Source of the DNA: Spraguea lophii
Lineage: Eukaryota; Microsporidia; Spragueidae
Length of the DNA: 64,000 nucleotides
Direction of reading: 5' to 3'
Assembly (NCBI GenBank): GCA_001887945.1
Contig: LDOQ01000010.1
Location: 62,001-126,000, forward strand
The translations under genes were made by a program, and so were the position numbers. Below the pieces are notes generated by a model, which was not told the DNA's origin, searched no databases, and saw only the letters and a list, made by a program, of their open reading frames with translations. Positions 21,157 to 32,134 of the stretch are shown here, piece by piece (the stretch's first letter is position 1; each line of letters starts with the position of its first letter).

Positions 21157-22056
21157 ATGGAGCTCAGATACCTACAATATACCCTTTTGAAAGAAATTAA
21201 AAATTTTTTTATCTTTGTGATGACAAACAAAAAAGGAATAACATTAAAGTGTTTTAAGACGATAGTTATAGAAGAAAAAGAAAGAAAAATAATTATAATA
21301 GTGTGTATGCACTGTTGTAGCGGGAGGAGCATTGTAAAAAATATTAAAATTATAATAAAATGTATAAAAACCAAAATTTTTATTATTAAAAACTTTTTTT
21401 AATTCAAAACTAGCTTGTGATAAAGTTATTTCAATAATATATAACATTTTAGTAGGTAACAAGTGTATTATATTATTATATAACGTAAGAATAAAAATAA
21501 TAAGGAAAATTGTATTAAAATACAATAAAAATATTAAATTAGGTGGGAAAGATGTCAATGTAGAAATTAAAGAATCCAAATTCGGTAACATATAATACAA
21601 TAGAGGTTGTAGCATTGATGGAACTTGGATTTTGGGAGCTATAAAGAGAACAGATAAAAAAATAGCGTGATAACTTGTTATTAAAAGGATTAAAGTGGAA
21701 TAAATAAGTTCTATGAAAAATATATTAAAAAAATAGCATTAGTTACACGAATTGTTGATGAAGCTATGGTGATGTTCATAAAAACTATTCTCATTCAATT
21801 ACAAACCATTCTATATCGTTCATTAATACAATTTCAGGAGTACACACAAATAATATAGAAGAAACATAATGTAAAATTAAATAATATCTATCGTTGGTTG
21901 TTTTTTTTTTAAGAAATGAAGGTAAAGAAGTGTATTATGTTTAATGAAATTACTAATTTATTACTTTTCTTACTGTTTTTTTATCGTCACCACAAAAGGG
22001 TAAAAAAAAATTTTTAATTTCTTTCAAAAGATATAATATAGGTATCCCACAACCAA
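21157..22056 (+). mobile_element. Decayed Merlin/IS1595-type DNA transposon
   Basis: A plus-strand transposase can be followed through several frames. It runs from a zinc-ribbon remnant (CMHCC near 21310), to NIKLGGKDVNVEIKESKFGN (about 21530-21585), YNRG, IDGTWILGAIKRTDKKI, and later NHSISFINTISGVHTNNIEE (about 21800-21860). These are the ISXO2/IS1595 DDE-transposase landmarks: LGG..VEIDESKFG, RG..V.G.W..GGI and NHS..FV....G.HTN.IE. The first catalytic Asp is Lys here (EIKESKF), and several stops and frameshifts are present, so it is inactive. About 60 bp near each end (21168-21223 and 21986-22046) form imperfect inverted repeats around GATACCTA...CTTTTGAAAGAAATTAAAAA. Confidence 0.85.
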
Positions 22057-22997
22057 CAATTATATATAATTTTTATTGTTTTTTTTCGAAACTTATGGTT
22101 AATGAGACAATATAAAGTTATTTAAATAAAATAATTAATTTAAACTTTAAAAAGTCGAAAAATAAACTATCTCTTATTTAAATATATTATAAAATTTATA
22201 TTACAGATAAAAATATCAAAAAAATCATTATTTAAATAAATTTTGAAAATAAATAATTTTTCAAAATCTTTTTTGTTGATTTTGAAAAAAAACTCGAAAT
22301 ATATAACAGAAAAAATATTTTTTTACAAAAATAAAAAGAATGGAATAATACGAATATGTTCATTTAAGAATGAATGGTTTTACACTCGATAAAATACAGT
22401 TGTCTTCAAAATCTGAATAATAAATGTATGAAAATTTTCTTTTTCTCTGGTGAAAAGAAAGAAAAATCATATTTTAATCAAAAAATATTTAAATATAAAA
22501 AAAAAATATTAAATATAAAAGATATACATTCATTTAATTCATTATTATTTATCCATAATAATCTATATGCATTTTTTTAATTTAAAATTTCATAAAAATC
22601 AAATATTACGAAAACTTAAAAAATGATCCACTTTTTGTTTATTTTTTGAATTTTTATTCAAAAAAAAATAGAGTAATGAGAATTATTTTTAAAAAATTTA
22701 TATATTTTTACACGTATCTAATTTTTATTTACAAAAAATATAAATATATATTTTTTTTGTGTAGTATGACTTCCTCTAAAAAAGGTAAATTAAAGAAAAA
22801 AAATAAGTCATTTAAAAGTAAAATTCTTCTTTTTTTAGCTGGTTATCTATTTTATTTTTTTTTATTTATCTTGATAAAAATTGCTAAAAATTTAAAATTT
22901 ATCATTGTTATTGTTTTGTATAATTTTATGTAAAAATTGTGTATGATATTAAATAATAAATGATTAGTTCATATTACATATATTTATTTGATCTTTT

Positions 22998-23729
22998 ATG
23001 AATAAATTATGGATATATAGATCAGATCATCCCCTTGAATATATGTTAAAAGGATATATACATAGTCTTAACGAAGCGTCTTTAGTTGTACATGCTGTAA
23101 GGTTAGGATTGATAAAACCAGTCACACAAAGATTATCCCCTTCTGAAAGAGAAGAAATTGAAAGTGGATCAATATATTGTTTTATCAAAAGTGAAAATGG
23201 TATGAAGCGTTGGACTGATGGTAAAATATGGTCGCCATCAAAAATTTTAGGTCATTTTTTACTATATAAGGAAGTACCTAAACATTTGAGTAAAAGTGCT
23301 TTAAAAAAAAATAAGAGCCGTCGTAAAACTATTGAGCATGAAAATCTTAGTAATTTTAATGCGGATGAATTCTCAATGTATAAAAAAACCATTTCATATA
23401 CACACGGTGATGTAACATATCACATTGTATCATATTTCCAGCCAATATTTGATCGTCATGGGATAATTGAATATCCTTTTTTCCGAAGTTTAAATACTGC
23501 TGTTATAAATTTCCCGGAAATTTTAGAGGATGTATTTATTAATGAAGAACTATCCCAAGAAAATTTTAAAGCTTGGAATTTATTGCCATACGAATCAAAA
23601 TATTTAATGCCAAATATTAATCGTAAAGATTTGGAAGATATTACCTGTGATGTTTTAGAAAATAATTTTATATTACCTATAAGAATGGAAGGAAGGGAAT
23701 ATTTCATTCAAAAAAATAAAAGAGGATAA
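22998..23729 (+). CDS. WOPR-domain (Gti1/Pac2) transcription factor
   Basis: The WOPR family comprises fungal DNA-binding regulators of morphological switching (Wor1, Ryp1, Gti1/Pac2). In the 243-residue product the first WOPR box spans about residues 18-95. It contains EASLVVHAVRLGL, QRLSPSEREEIESGSIYCF, MKRWTDGKIWSPSKILGHF and LLYKEV, closely matching the family core 'RLSxxERxxIxSGSVFVFxExxSGIKRWTDGRxWSPSRIxGxFLxYRE'. A charged linker leads to the second box: MYKKTISYTHGDVTYHIVSYF. Both boxes needed to bind DNA appear intact. What it controls here is unknown. It sits isolated in a repeat-rich region, without a CCC signal. Confidence 0.88.
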   Translation: MNKLWIYRSDHPLEYMLKGYIHSLNEASLVVHAVRLGLIKPVTQRLSPSEREEIESGSIYCFIKSENGMKRWTDGKIWSPSKILGHFLLYKEVPKHLSKSALKKNKSRRKTIEHENLSNFNADEFSMYKKTISYTHGDVTYHIVSYFQPIFDRHGIIEYPFFRSLNTAVINFPEILEDVFINEELSQENFKAWNLLPYESKYLMPNINRKDLEDITCDVLENNFILPIRMEGREYFIQKNKRG

Positions 23730-26201
23730 TGTGACTGTAAATCCTATTATAATTAAAAGTTTTTTGTTCAATTAATATAACAGACGAAAAAAAAATTAAT
23801 ATTCTATATATAATTCCTAATATGTGCCTATAATGATAAAACTTTAAATATAACACAATTTATAAGAATTATCTGATATCGAATTTGTTTTAAAAAGTAA
23901 TTAGATATTGCTAAATATAGTTTCCATAAGAAAATATTTTAATACAGCTTATAATAATCAAAATTAAAAAAAATAAACAATATTTTAAAGTTAAAAACAG
24001 AATAAAATTAATTTATAATTTCAAATAGTATTGCATATTATATTGTAAGTTTATAAATCGTATTTAACTCTATTTATTAAAAGTAAGCAAATCGCCATAT
24101 TAAATTCTCAAAATATTTCATCTATATACAATTTTTTAAAATTTGTGACAATGGAAGGTGATACATATTTTTTATCTAAATAAGTCGAGGCCCTTTAAAA
24201 TATGATATTTAAATCAATATTTTTTGAATCTATATATATTTAAAATCTTAATAGAGATTATAACATCGTATTTGATATTCGAAGCTTTAAAAACTTATAA
24301 GTATTTATTGAATAAATCAATGTATTATAAAGTATTAAATAAATTTTTAATGAAACATTATTTATAGAAGTTTCCTGGTCGGTTGTGGCTTACCATGGTT
24401 TATGAACTCTGGTCATAAAACATATTTAAACTTATATTAACTGGTTCAACTACAGATATGCATTGGTTCCATCTTATCTCACGTTCCGGGGCGTTGGGAT
24501 TTAGCACATGATTTAATCATCATTCAACATCTTTGACGAGCTTCTAATATCTTTTTTTGGCATAAGAATATAGATTCATAAACCAATATAGGGATTGCAA
24601 TTACACCAGCTAGACATTATTTTAGTTTAACAATGAGGCGGTAATATAAGACATAACTAATACTATGTTATTGACCCTCACACACTCACCTACCGTTCTC
24701 TTCTTTTCTTCTATCCTTTATTCTTTTTTTTTGAAATTTCTTCTGGATAAGGATTCGAACACGCTAAGCTTGGGATTTTGTTATTACGCATAACCATTCA
24801 GTTAAACGGGTTAGTATTAAATATTTTCAATAAAAAAATAAAGATTACCGTTTAAACATTAATGAGAAAAAATCTAAATCAGGTAACCATAATTAATAAT
24901 CATATTAAGTATATATTATCCCGCATTGGGTAGATATACGATTCTTTTTCGAACTATTAAATAAATATATTGTTTTTCTTTAACTGAAAATTATATATAA
25001 TTTTATTCCAAAAAATGGAAAAAAGAATAAATAAAAATTTTTTTATTTAATTAATCGAATTAGAGCAACCGGAACGCCCGAACCCTTCGCAAATTAATAG
25101 GACTGTGAAGATTTACCGTTTATAAGATATTGGGGAAATAGATACGAATTCCTCGCCCATAGAGTATAACAAGGGCGTGAAAAAAAATGTCGATAAAACC
25201 CGCGATAAAATTGAATAAGAATAATATTTGCAAAAGATCGTTTTTCGACACGAACATGTGTAATGGACGAAGTTATTCTTTATATTCGTAACATATATGT
25301 TTTTTTTGCAAAGATTAGTAACGTTTATAAGGATTTACCGGGAAAAGGCTGAAAAATGATCTTCTGTAACCTTGGGAGAAACAAATAAGATTTTCATAGA
25401 TAAATATCATTCTAAACTTTGTTAAACCCAATCCACACAATATTGTTGCTTCTCACCAGGAGTCAGTTTAACCTGCATATAAATAATGGTTATGCGTACG
25501 GGTCTGCAAATATAAGTGTTGTTATATATAACACCATCCATAACCAAAATATCTTCCTTTATACTATACTTTCTCTGTTGGAATATTAAGATACAAAACA
25601 TATGATGATCATACAATTTAGAAATATTTTTAACGTCCACCAACGATGCATTTAATGATGATATTTTAAAACGATAATATAATTTTAATCATAGACAATA
25701 TCAAGTTACATAAAACATTTATTATAATGAATTTTCTGAAAGGAAAAAAATATATAAACATTATTCCTTTTGCAATACTCATCAAAATTAAATTTACCGA
25801 AAATGTATCTACAATATTAAAATCCAAATTATGTATTAAGAGACCCAAATCCAATAACATAAACAAATTTTAAATTTTTTGAATAATGCGTAAAAGATTT
25901 TAACAACAAAGGAGTAAAATTTTCCGGAAATTTTTATTTTAATATATAGTAAAAAGCCGAGAATGTCTCTAATGATATTTTTTATGATGATTAAAAAATT
26001 TCGCTTTTAAAAAACATAACTTAAACAAAATTATATATATATATATTCGATTTCTTTGGGTATTATTCATTCTTTTTGAGTTAGGAAATAGATTCATAAT
26101 TTTTCTTAAAATTTTAAAATAATTAAGAGTATTTATAAAGCATTCTTTTTCTTTTCTTTATTATAAGCAATCTTTACATTTTAATTAGCAATGAAAAAAT
26201 G
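23730..26201. other. 2.5 kb repeat-rich intergenic region
   Basis: Holds a SINE at 24342-24812. The part at 25030-25870 has a locally higher G+C and two minus-strand open frames (25422-25643 and 25666-25866) that match nothing recognisable. They may be remains of an unidentified mobile element. The rest is AT-rich spacer. Confidence 0.5.
24342..24812 (-). mobile_element. tRNA-derived SINE with target-site duplication
   Basis: A minus-oriented, full-length copy. On the plus strand the tail comes first (ATGAAACATTATTTATAGAAG) and the head last (B box complement GGATTCGAACA near 24750). The insertion is bounded by identical 11-bp direct repeats AGTATTAAATA at 24331-24341 and 24813-24823. This is the mark of target-primed reverse transcription and fixes the element's boundaries. 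Confidence 0.88.
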
Positions 26202-26273
26202 AGGTTCCACCGAGACTCGAACTCGGGTCGCAGGATTCAAAGTCCTAAATGATAACCACTACACCACGGAACC
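26202..26273 (-). tRNA. tRNA-Gln(UUG)
   Basis: The minus strand folds as a complete 72-nt cloverleaf. Acceptor arms GGTTCCG/CGGAACC (one G-T pair) are followed by discriminator T. The D arm holds GTGTAGTGGTTATCA (A box). The anticodon stem is TAGGA/TCCTG around loop CTTTGAA, giving anticodon TTG. The T arm contains GAGTTCGAGTC (B box). No intron is present and CCA is not encoded. It differs clearly from the tRNA-like SINE heads in the window, whose stems do not pair. Confidence 0.93.
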
Positions 26274-26918
26274 TTGGATTATCATCATTTAAATAATAAT
26301 AAACATAATAAATATAACCAACCAATTAAAAGTTTGCAAATATATAAATATAATTTATTTTAATTAAAATAATATATCATTACAAGAAATTAAATATTTT
26401 TATAATATTACTTTAATTACATTTTTTATATTAAATAAATATAACTACAATTATTTTACAAAAAAAACAATGCTAATATGAGTGATTTTCGATATTCTCT
26501 CCTTTTTTATTTTATTTTAATAATATACTGTTAATTTTCTTATAATAGAATACAAGATTTATTTTCTTTTTTTGAAAATCTATATTTTTGATTCATTTCA
26601 AAATCATTAGAAAATATAAATATTTTGACATATTTTTTTATAAAATGACAGAATAAATTTAAAAAATAATAAATATATCATTTAAAATAATTTTCATATT
26701 CAGAAAATACAATATTCTTCTATAAAAAAATCAATATAACATTTTCTTTTTTTATAGAAGAATATTTTATATTACATGTTTTATTAAAACTAATCTAAAG
26801 ATATATTAATTTATTTCCTTAAGAAATCAAATTTAATGATTAATGTCGATTTATAAATTTCCTTTTATAGAACATAAGACAGCTTATCATATTTATATAC
26901 TAAAAAAAATCTACAATT
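26274..26918. other. AT-rich intergenic region
   Basis: No gene or repeat recognised. A TATA-like TTTATATA lies 19 nt before the next start codon. Confidence 0.5.
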
Positions 26919-27710
26919 ATGAAGAAAATAGATTTCTTGGGAATGAGAAACATAACACATGAGTATAGAAGAGAAATAAGAAGTGAGGGAAAGGAAGAAT
27001 ATCTAAAATATACTGTAAATTTTAGTGATACACAAATTTTGAGAAAAAATAGTATTTATGCAAATATGAAACAAACAAACAATATTCGATTCTCTTTAAC
27101 GAAGAATTTTGATATAAATAGAATTCCATCTCATGAAAATTACGATAAAAAATCGTTGAAATACATAACACCAATTAAACGAATAACAAGAAAAAAAGAA
27201 ATCCATAGAAAAAATACACTTAACGAATATTTCATTGTTCAAAATAATCACCTCAAACACCATATGTTCAACAAATACCTTTTACCACTCTTAGAAAACC
27301 TTGAAGATTATAATCAAGAGCATTTTAATCCTATTTTAGATATTTTTTTCAAATATTCTCCATATATTCTGCTTACAGGATGTATATACCTTTTTAAATA
27401 TATATTTAATAAACTTCACCACACATCCCAAGATACAGAAAATAAGAGTAATTTTATAAATAATATAGAAAATATACATTATGATAATAATATCCAAAAT
27501 GTTATACCTAACTGCAAATATTTCATTGCATTGTATTTAACAGCATGTAACCTTTCTATGAAATTCTGGGATGAAAAATTCTTTATCTCACATTTTGAAA
27601 GTGCCGGACTTTCAAAAGAAAATATGACAACCATGGAAATAGAATTTTTAAAGCATTTGAAGTATGATCTAGAGATTGTTTTTAAAGATATTGATTACTT
27701 TTTAACATAA
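26919..27710 (+). CDS. Putative cyclin-like protein
   Basis: A 263-residue protein. Its C-terminal half resembles a PHO80/PCL-type cyclin box: PYILLTGCIYLFKYIFNKL, then YFIALYLTACNLSMKFWDEK, followed by SHFESAGLSKENMTTMEIEFLKHLKYDLEIV. The last stretch follows the family pattern of '(I/L)SGLSxxELNxLExEFLxxLxYxLxV'. An Asn-rich loop of about 30 residues splits the box. The N-terminal 110 residues are basic and match nothing recognised. The TATA box 19 nt before the ATG and the absence of CCC match the other cyclin gene at 4668. Confidence 0.55.
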   Translation: MKKIDFLGMRNITHEYRREIRSEGKEEYLKYTVNFSDTQILRKNSIYANMKQTNNIRFSLTKNFDINRIPSHENYDKKSLKYITPIKRITRKKEIHRKNTLNEYFIVQNNHLKHHMFNKYLLPLLENLEDYNQEHFNPILDIFFKYSPYILLTGCIYLFKYIFNKLHHTSQDTENKSNFINNIENIHYDNNIQNVIPNCKYFIALYLTACNLSMKFWDEKFFISHFESAGLSKENMTTMEIEFLKHLKYDLEIVFKDIDYFLT

Positions 27711-28229
27711 AATTAAAATTTATTTAGAAGCCTAAGTTTCATTTATTTATAAAAAAATAATTATTTATGTTATTTTACCCAAATAAAGTTTATAACCATT
27801 ACGATTATTGAATAAAATAACATAAATAAAAATTATAATATTATTAATAATTCTTATATAATATTTCCTTTGGATATAATGAAGAAATAAATTTATATAT
27901 TTTACGTTACAATTGATATTACAATATAATAGATATTAGTTATTTATATTCTTTACATTACAATATTATAAATATAGAAATTCTAATATATTCACATATT
28001 TGTAATATAAATATTTTATTTAATAAATTATTGACTATCATTTAAAAATACACCAATGAAAAAGATACAAAAAATATATTTGAAATTCAATTACTTTCTT
28101 CAAAATAAAACACTTGCTAAGAAAATAATAATAAAATATATAAAAATAAATACTAGATAATAATTTTAAGGAGAATAATTATTCTTATCATATAATAAAA
28201 TTATAAATATATTTCAATTCTTCCTTTCC
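27711..28229. other. AT-rich intergenic region
   Basis: Contains the TATAAATA box at 28202-28209, 20 nt before the next ATG. Nothing else is recognised. Confidence 0.5.
28202..28209 (+). promoter_or_regulatory. TATA box of secreted paralogue A1
   Basis: TATAAATA, 20 nt before the ATG at 28230. The same box precedes the paralogue at 30211 (22 nt) and two secreted genes in the 50-56 kb cluster (19 nt). Confidence 0.6.
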
Positions 28230-28769
28230 ATGATATTTGCTCCATTATTATTTTCTACCGTTAAATCATTATCTCAAGAATTGGTAACAGATATAGCATC
28301 TAACATTGCTAATTCAGAAAAAATGAAAACTGATAATCCACTTTCAAATACTTCATTATTATTAATGCAAATACAATTACTTGTTGTAGAATCTGCTACT
28401 GATTACATGGCAAGAAAAAAACTTGTAGATTTGAGAGAAAATATACTGGCATTAGAAGCGCGTGATGTAGATGTAGAGAAAATACAAATGACTTTAAATA
28501 GTAGTAATGATATCATTACTGCTAAAACTACCGCTAGAATATTTATTACAACATTATCAACCTGTTTTGATAAATTTAAAGCTTCGGGGGAAATATTGAA
28601 CGACGAAGATAAAAATCAATTAAAAAATCTTTTGAAAGAATATACAGAAATTATAGAGAAAAGTGGATCAAAGATGGAAGCACCCGAAGAAAAGGATAAT
28701 GTTATGAGATTGGTAAAATTATTAGGAGAAAAAGAATTAGAAGAAAAAATGGAGAGTTCGTTTAAATAA
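28230..28769 (+). CDS. Secreted protein, paralogue family A, member 1
   Basis: Not recognised outside this window. The 179-residue product starts with a signal peptide (MIFAPLLFSTVKSLSQ) and is predicted to be largely helical. It is paralogous to the gene at 30211. Shared stretches are EKM(K/E)xxNPLSN, LLM(Q/E)IQLL, a Thr-rich 'T..A.I(F/V)TL' helix, and FDKFKA or YDKFKA followed by 'L..EDK.QL.N.L'. The C-terminal PEEKDNVMRLVKLL matches PKEKDALVAVLQL. The pair looks like a lineage-specific secreted family, possibly exported to the spore wall, the host cell or the vacuole. Function is unknown. No transmembrane segment follows the signal peptide. Confidence 0.7.
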   Translation: MIFAPLLFSTVKSLSQELVTDIASNIANSEKMKTDNPLSNTSLLLMQIQLLVVESATDYMARKKLVDLRENILALEARDVDVEKIQMTLNSSNDIITAKTTARIFITTLSTCFDKFKASGEILNDEDKNQLKNLLKEYTEIIEKSGSKMEAPEEKDNVMRLVKLLGEKELEEKMESSFK

Positions 28770-30210
28770 ACATCAAATAACAGTTTGTAAAAAAATATTA
28801 TTATTTTATATTTCTACCATGGTTATTTAATAATCAGATTATTATTTTTATTATAATATCTTTTCTTTGTTACAGTTATTATATTTTATTATAATTATTA
28901 TATCATATTTAAAGAAAAAATATTGTATCCTTTCTAACCCTTTTATAATTGATAATGGATATGATTATTTAATAAGAAAATTATAATTTATTTCTGCTAC
29001 GCTAAAATAAAAATGATAATTTTTTTTTGTTTATAAAAAGTTTTAATAGATTATAATCTATTATGTTCCTTTGTCTTGAGTTTCCGAATTTCTTTCATTT
29101 TCTATTTACCATACCATACAATAAACGTATTAATCATATATTATATTCCGTGTTGTAATGGTTTTGTATATGGTATATACCAACTCTTCTTGATATTATA
29201 TAATTTAAAACATAATTTTAGCATAGTAATTAGCTTAGTCACTGTTATATTTCCCATATAACTAACCAAGACTTGTTTCAATCCAACGACGATGACATAC
29301 AAAACACGTAACATTATGATATTATAATTATAATATTTTTTATTCAGAAAAATTTAAGCTTATGGCTTTCCGATGTTTTGCAAATCTGATAATTTTATGG
29401 GTTTCTATTAATATATTTTAAAGATAAAGATATATTAATATACTTTTAAGTATAAATAACTTTGTAACCAATATGATAATCAGAGATTTTATACTTTTTA
29501 TTAAATTATTGATATATCTTTAAAATATATTCTAAAAAATAATTTAAATAACCAATTGTTTGTTTAAATATGAAAGTATAATAATTAGCTTATTCTTTAA
29601 TTATAAATTTTAAATCAAAGTATTTATAACAGATAAAATATAATATTATCTTTTTATAATAATGTTTACATAGTAATTTTCATTCTTTTAAATTTTTATA
29701 TAATATTTTTTATTTTATAAAGTATTTGAATGATCCCAAAATACTATTATTATTCAATTATCTATAGATCTGTAATTGTTTATACGTAATTTACTTTAAA
29801 TAATAAATACATTTTTAAATGTATATTTTATATCATTCCACTTATTTTTAAAAAATATTATTTATAATTGAATATACAATTTAAATATTATATTTCAATG
29901 TATATGATATATATTATAACAATTATTATAATACAGTATTAAGTAATATTATATTTTTATTGTTATTTAGTTTTTATTTCATAAACATAGTTTGGATAAC
30001 AACTAATATAAATATTTTATGACTATAAAAATTATATATGTTAAATACATCATATAATTTATATATCCTTTATTTTAAATTCTATCACTATAAATTCCTT
30101 TTTATTTGTTTTTATCATATAATTTCTATATCCTTTATTTTAAAAATAAATAAAAAGGATTCATATCAATATAATATCACTATAAATACACACTACTCAA
30201 CATATCCATA
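28770..30210. other. 1.4 kb AT-rich intergenic region
   Basis: Separates two paralogous genes. No third, decayed copy is visible. The TATAAATA at 30181-30188 serves the next gene. Confidence 0.5.
30181..30188 (+). promoter_or_regulatory. TATA box of secreted paralogue A2
   Basis: TATAAATA, 22 nt before the ATG at 30211, at nearly the same spacing as in the paralogue at 28230. Confidence 0.6.
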
Positions 30211-30756
30211 ATGTTATTTTTTATCCTCTTTCTTTTATCTATAAAATCTATTTCTGAAGAAGTATATTCAGATATATATTACAATATGGAAAATATAGAA
30301 AAGATGGAAAGTCAAAATCCACTTTCCAATGAAAATATTCTTCTTATGGAAATACAATTGCTTTGTGCACAATCTGATTATTATAGATATATAGGTGATC
30401 TTAAAAAAACATTATTAGAATTTATACAAAATCTGGAATCATCTAAAGTAGATACTGATAGAATAATAAAATATATAGAAAATTTAGATGATCCAGATCC
30501 AATTGTATCAAGAACGGCAACAAAGGCAATGATAGTAACATTAAAAGAAGCATATGATAAATTTAAAGCAACAAAACAGGAATTGAGTTTAGAAGATAAA
30601 CGACAATTGATAAATATATTGATGGATTGGTCTATTTTTTTAAAAGAAACAGGACAGAAAATATATATACCAAAAGAAAAGGATGCATTGGTAGCTGTAT
30701 TGCAATTATGTGATAATGCAGAGTTAAAAGATAAGGTGAATGATGTTATAGAATAA
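30211..30756 (+). CDS. Secreted protein, paralogue family A, member 2
   Basis: The 181-residue product has a signal peptide (MLFFILFLLSIKSISE) followed by a helical, charged domain without further membrane segments. It aligns over its full length with the product of 28230: EKMESQNPLSNENILLMEIQ against EKMKTDNPLSNTSLLLMQIQ, and AYDKFKATKQELSLEDKRQL against CFDKFKASGEILNDEDKNQL. Divergence is high outside these blocks, so the duplication is old or the family evolves fast. Few cysteines are present. Function is unknown. Confidence 0.72.
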   Translation: MLFFILFLLSIKSISEEVYSDIYYNMENIEKMESQNPLSNENILLMEIQLLCAQSDYYRYIGDLKKTLLEFIQNLESSKVDTDRIIKYIENLDDPDPIVSRTATKAMIVTLKEAYDKFKATKQELSLEDKRQLINILMDWSIFLKETGQKIYIPKEKDALVAVLQLCDNAELKDKVNDVIE

Positions 30757-31030
30757 ATAAAAAGTATGGTTCATGTATATTTTCTTTTTATAATTACATA
30801 TTTATATTTTCTATGAAAGAATAACAGTGATATATTTTTATTGCGATATAAAGATCTTACACTAAATGAAAAAAATATACAATCAGATAAATAAATATCT
30901 TATTTCTACTTTTATTATACAATACATTTATTTTTATTATTTTTATTATTTTTGAATGTTTCTTTTTTTCATTTATCATTTATTTGTTTCATTATTATTT
31001 TTTAATTGTTTTTTCTATCTTACCCTTAAA

Positions 31031-31957
31031 ATGCACATAAAATTAAGAACAACTGTAAAAACATTTGAAGTTGAGATTGAAAATGATGCTACAATTGGCG
31101 ATCTTAAAAAAAAGCTTGAGGAACAGATGGATGAAAGTGAGAGGATAGCTGCTAAAGATCAAAAATTTATTCTTTTAGGTAAAATATTAAAGGATGAGAT
31201 GAAAGTAAGTGAAATCGATCTTTCTAAAGGTTCTGCAATATTTGTTGCAGGAACCAAACCTAAGGCTCCTGAAGAGAAGAAGAGTGAGAATATACAAGCT
31301 ACAAAACCACCACAAAGTCAGAATTCTTTTCCACAACAACCATATCAGGCGTATAATGGATCTTCTGCAAATATGGGATATCCAGGATTTGGAGGATATC
31401 AAGGGTCTATGGGAAATATGAATGAGCAAATTGATTTACTTTTGAAAAATAAGGATGTTATGGATAATTACATCAATATGATGTGTGGAAATGCAACACC
31501 AGAACAAAAAGAAAGTATGAAACAAATGATGACCCAAACAATGGAAAGATTTAAAAATAATCCAGAAGAAATGAATACGATGTTACAACAGGCAGCAAAT
31601 AATCCAGATATGATGAGAATGTTCGGAGGAAATTTTTTCAACCCAACAGCACCACAACCACCCATGTCACCACCTGGTTATCCACAACAACCCCCTATGT
31701 CACCCCCTGGCTACCCACAACCAATGTATCCATACCAACAACCATACTTCTACCCCGGTCAAGTCCAACCATCTCCAACCATCCCATGTAGCCACGGTTT
31801 CTATCCCCGAACAGAAGTAGATTATTCTGAACAAGCCAAAATATTGGTAGAAATGGGATATACAAATGATACTTTGAACAAAGAAGCTTTAAAAATCTCC
31901 AACGGTGATATCAGCGTAGCTGTAGCATTGCTTATAGAATGGATGAATAAAAATTAA
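31031..31957 (+). CDS. DSK2: Ubiquilin/Dsk2-type proteasome shuttle
   Basis: Dsk2-type shuttles bind ubiquitinated clients through a UBA domain and the proteasome through a UBL domain. The 308-residue product has an N-terminal UBL (residues 1-76: MHIKLRTTVKTFEVEI ... ATIGDLKKKLEE ... FILLGKILKDE). A STI1-like helical region rich in Met, Gln and Asn follows (about 135-200). A Pro/Tyr-rich segment has a tandem PPMSPPGYPQ repeat. The C-terminal UBA contains AKILVEMGYTNDTLNKEALK. The order UBL-STI1-UBA defines the family. The ATG after CCCTTAAA begins exactly at the UBL; the frame extends upstream only as hydrophobic AT-rich noise. Rpt4 at 43147 is in the same pathway. Confidence 0.88.
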   Translation: MHIKLRTTVKTFEVEIENDATIGDLKKKLEEQMDESERIAAKDQKFILLGKILKDEMKVSEIDLSKGSAIFVAGTKPKAPEEKKSENIQATKPPQSQNSFPQQPYQAYNGSSANMGYPGFGGYQGSMGNMNEQIDLLLKNKDVMDNYINMMCGNATPEQKESMKQMMTQTMERFKNNPEEMNTMLQQAANNPDMMRMFGGNFFNPTAPQPPMSPPGYPQQPPMSPPGYPQPMYPYQQPYFYPGQVQPSPTIPCSHGFYPRTEVDYSEQAKILVEMGYTNDTLNKEALKISNGDISVAVALLIEWMNKN

Positions 31958-32134
31958 GAAAATTATCATTAAAGTATTTTTACTTTACTTTTTATTTTTC
32001 CTTCTATTGCAATAAACGAATATATAAAATATGATAAGTAGCGTATGGTATAATAGAATATATAAAATATAAAAGAGAATATAATACAAATATAAACATA
32101 CATATAACACAATATAAATATAATAATTTATTTA

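Larger units (their letters stand above)
19402..22997. other. 3.6 kb repeat-rich intergenic region
   Basis: Contains a SINE (20693-21136) and a decayed Merlin transposon (21157-22056), listed separately. 19402-20690 and 22060-22997 are AT-rich and hold no supportable gene. Open frames at 22374-22580 and 22646-22933 are compositionally like noise. Confidence 0.55.

Noticed and set aside
22646..22933. 95-codon open frame with an internal start MTSSKKGKLKKKNKS
   Set aside because: Composition is that of AT-rich spacer (Phe/Ile/Lys), there is no CCC or well-placed TATA signal, and no similarity is recognised.
29076..29261. 61-codon open frame between the secreted paralogues
   Set aside because: Hydrophobic AT-rich frame without similarity to either paralogue.
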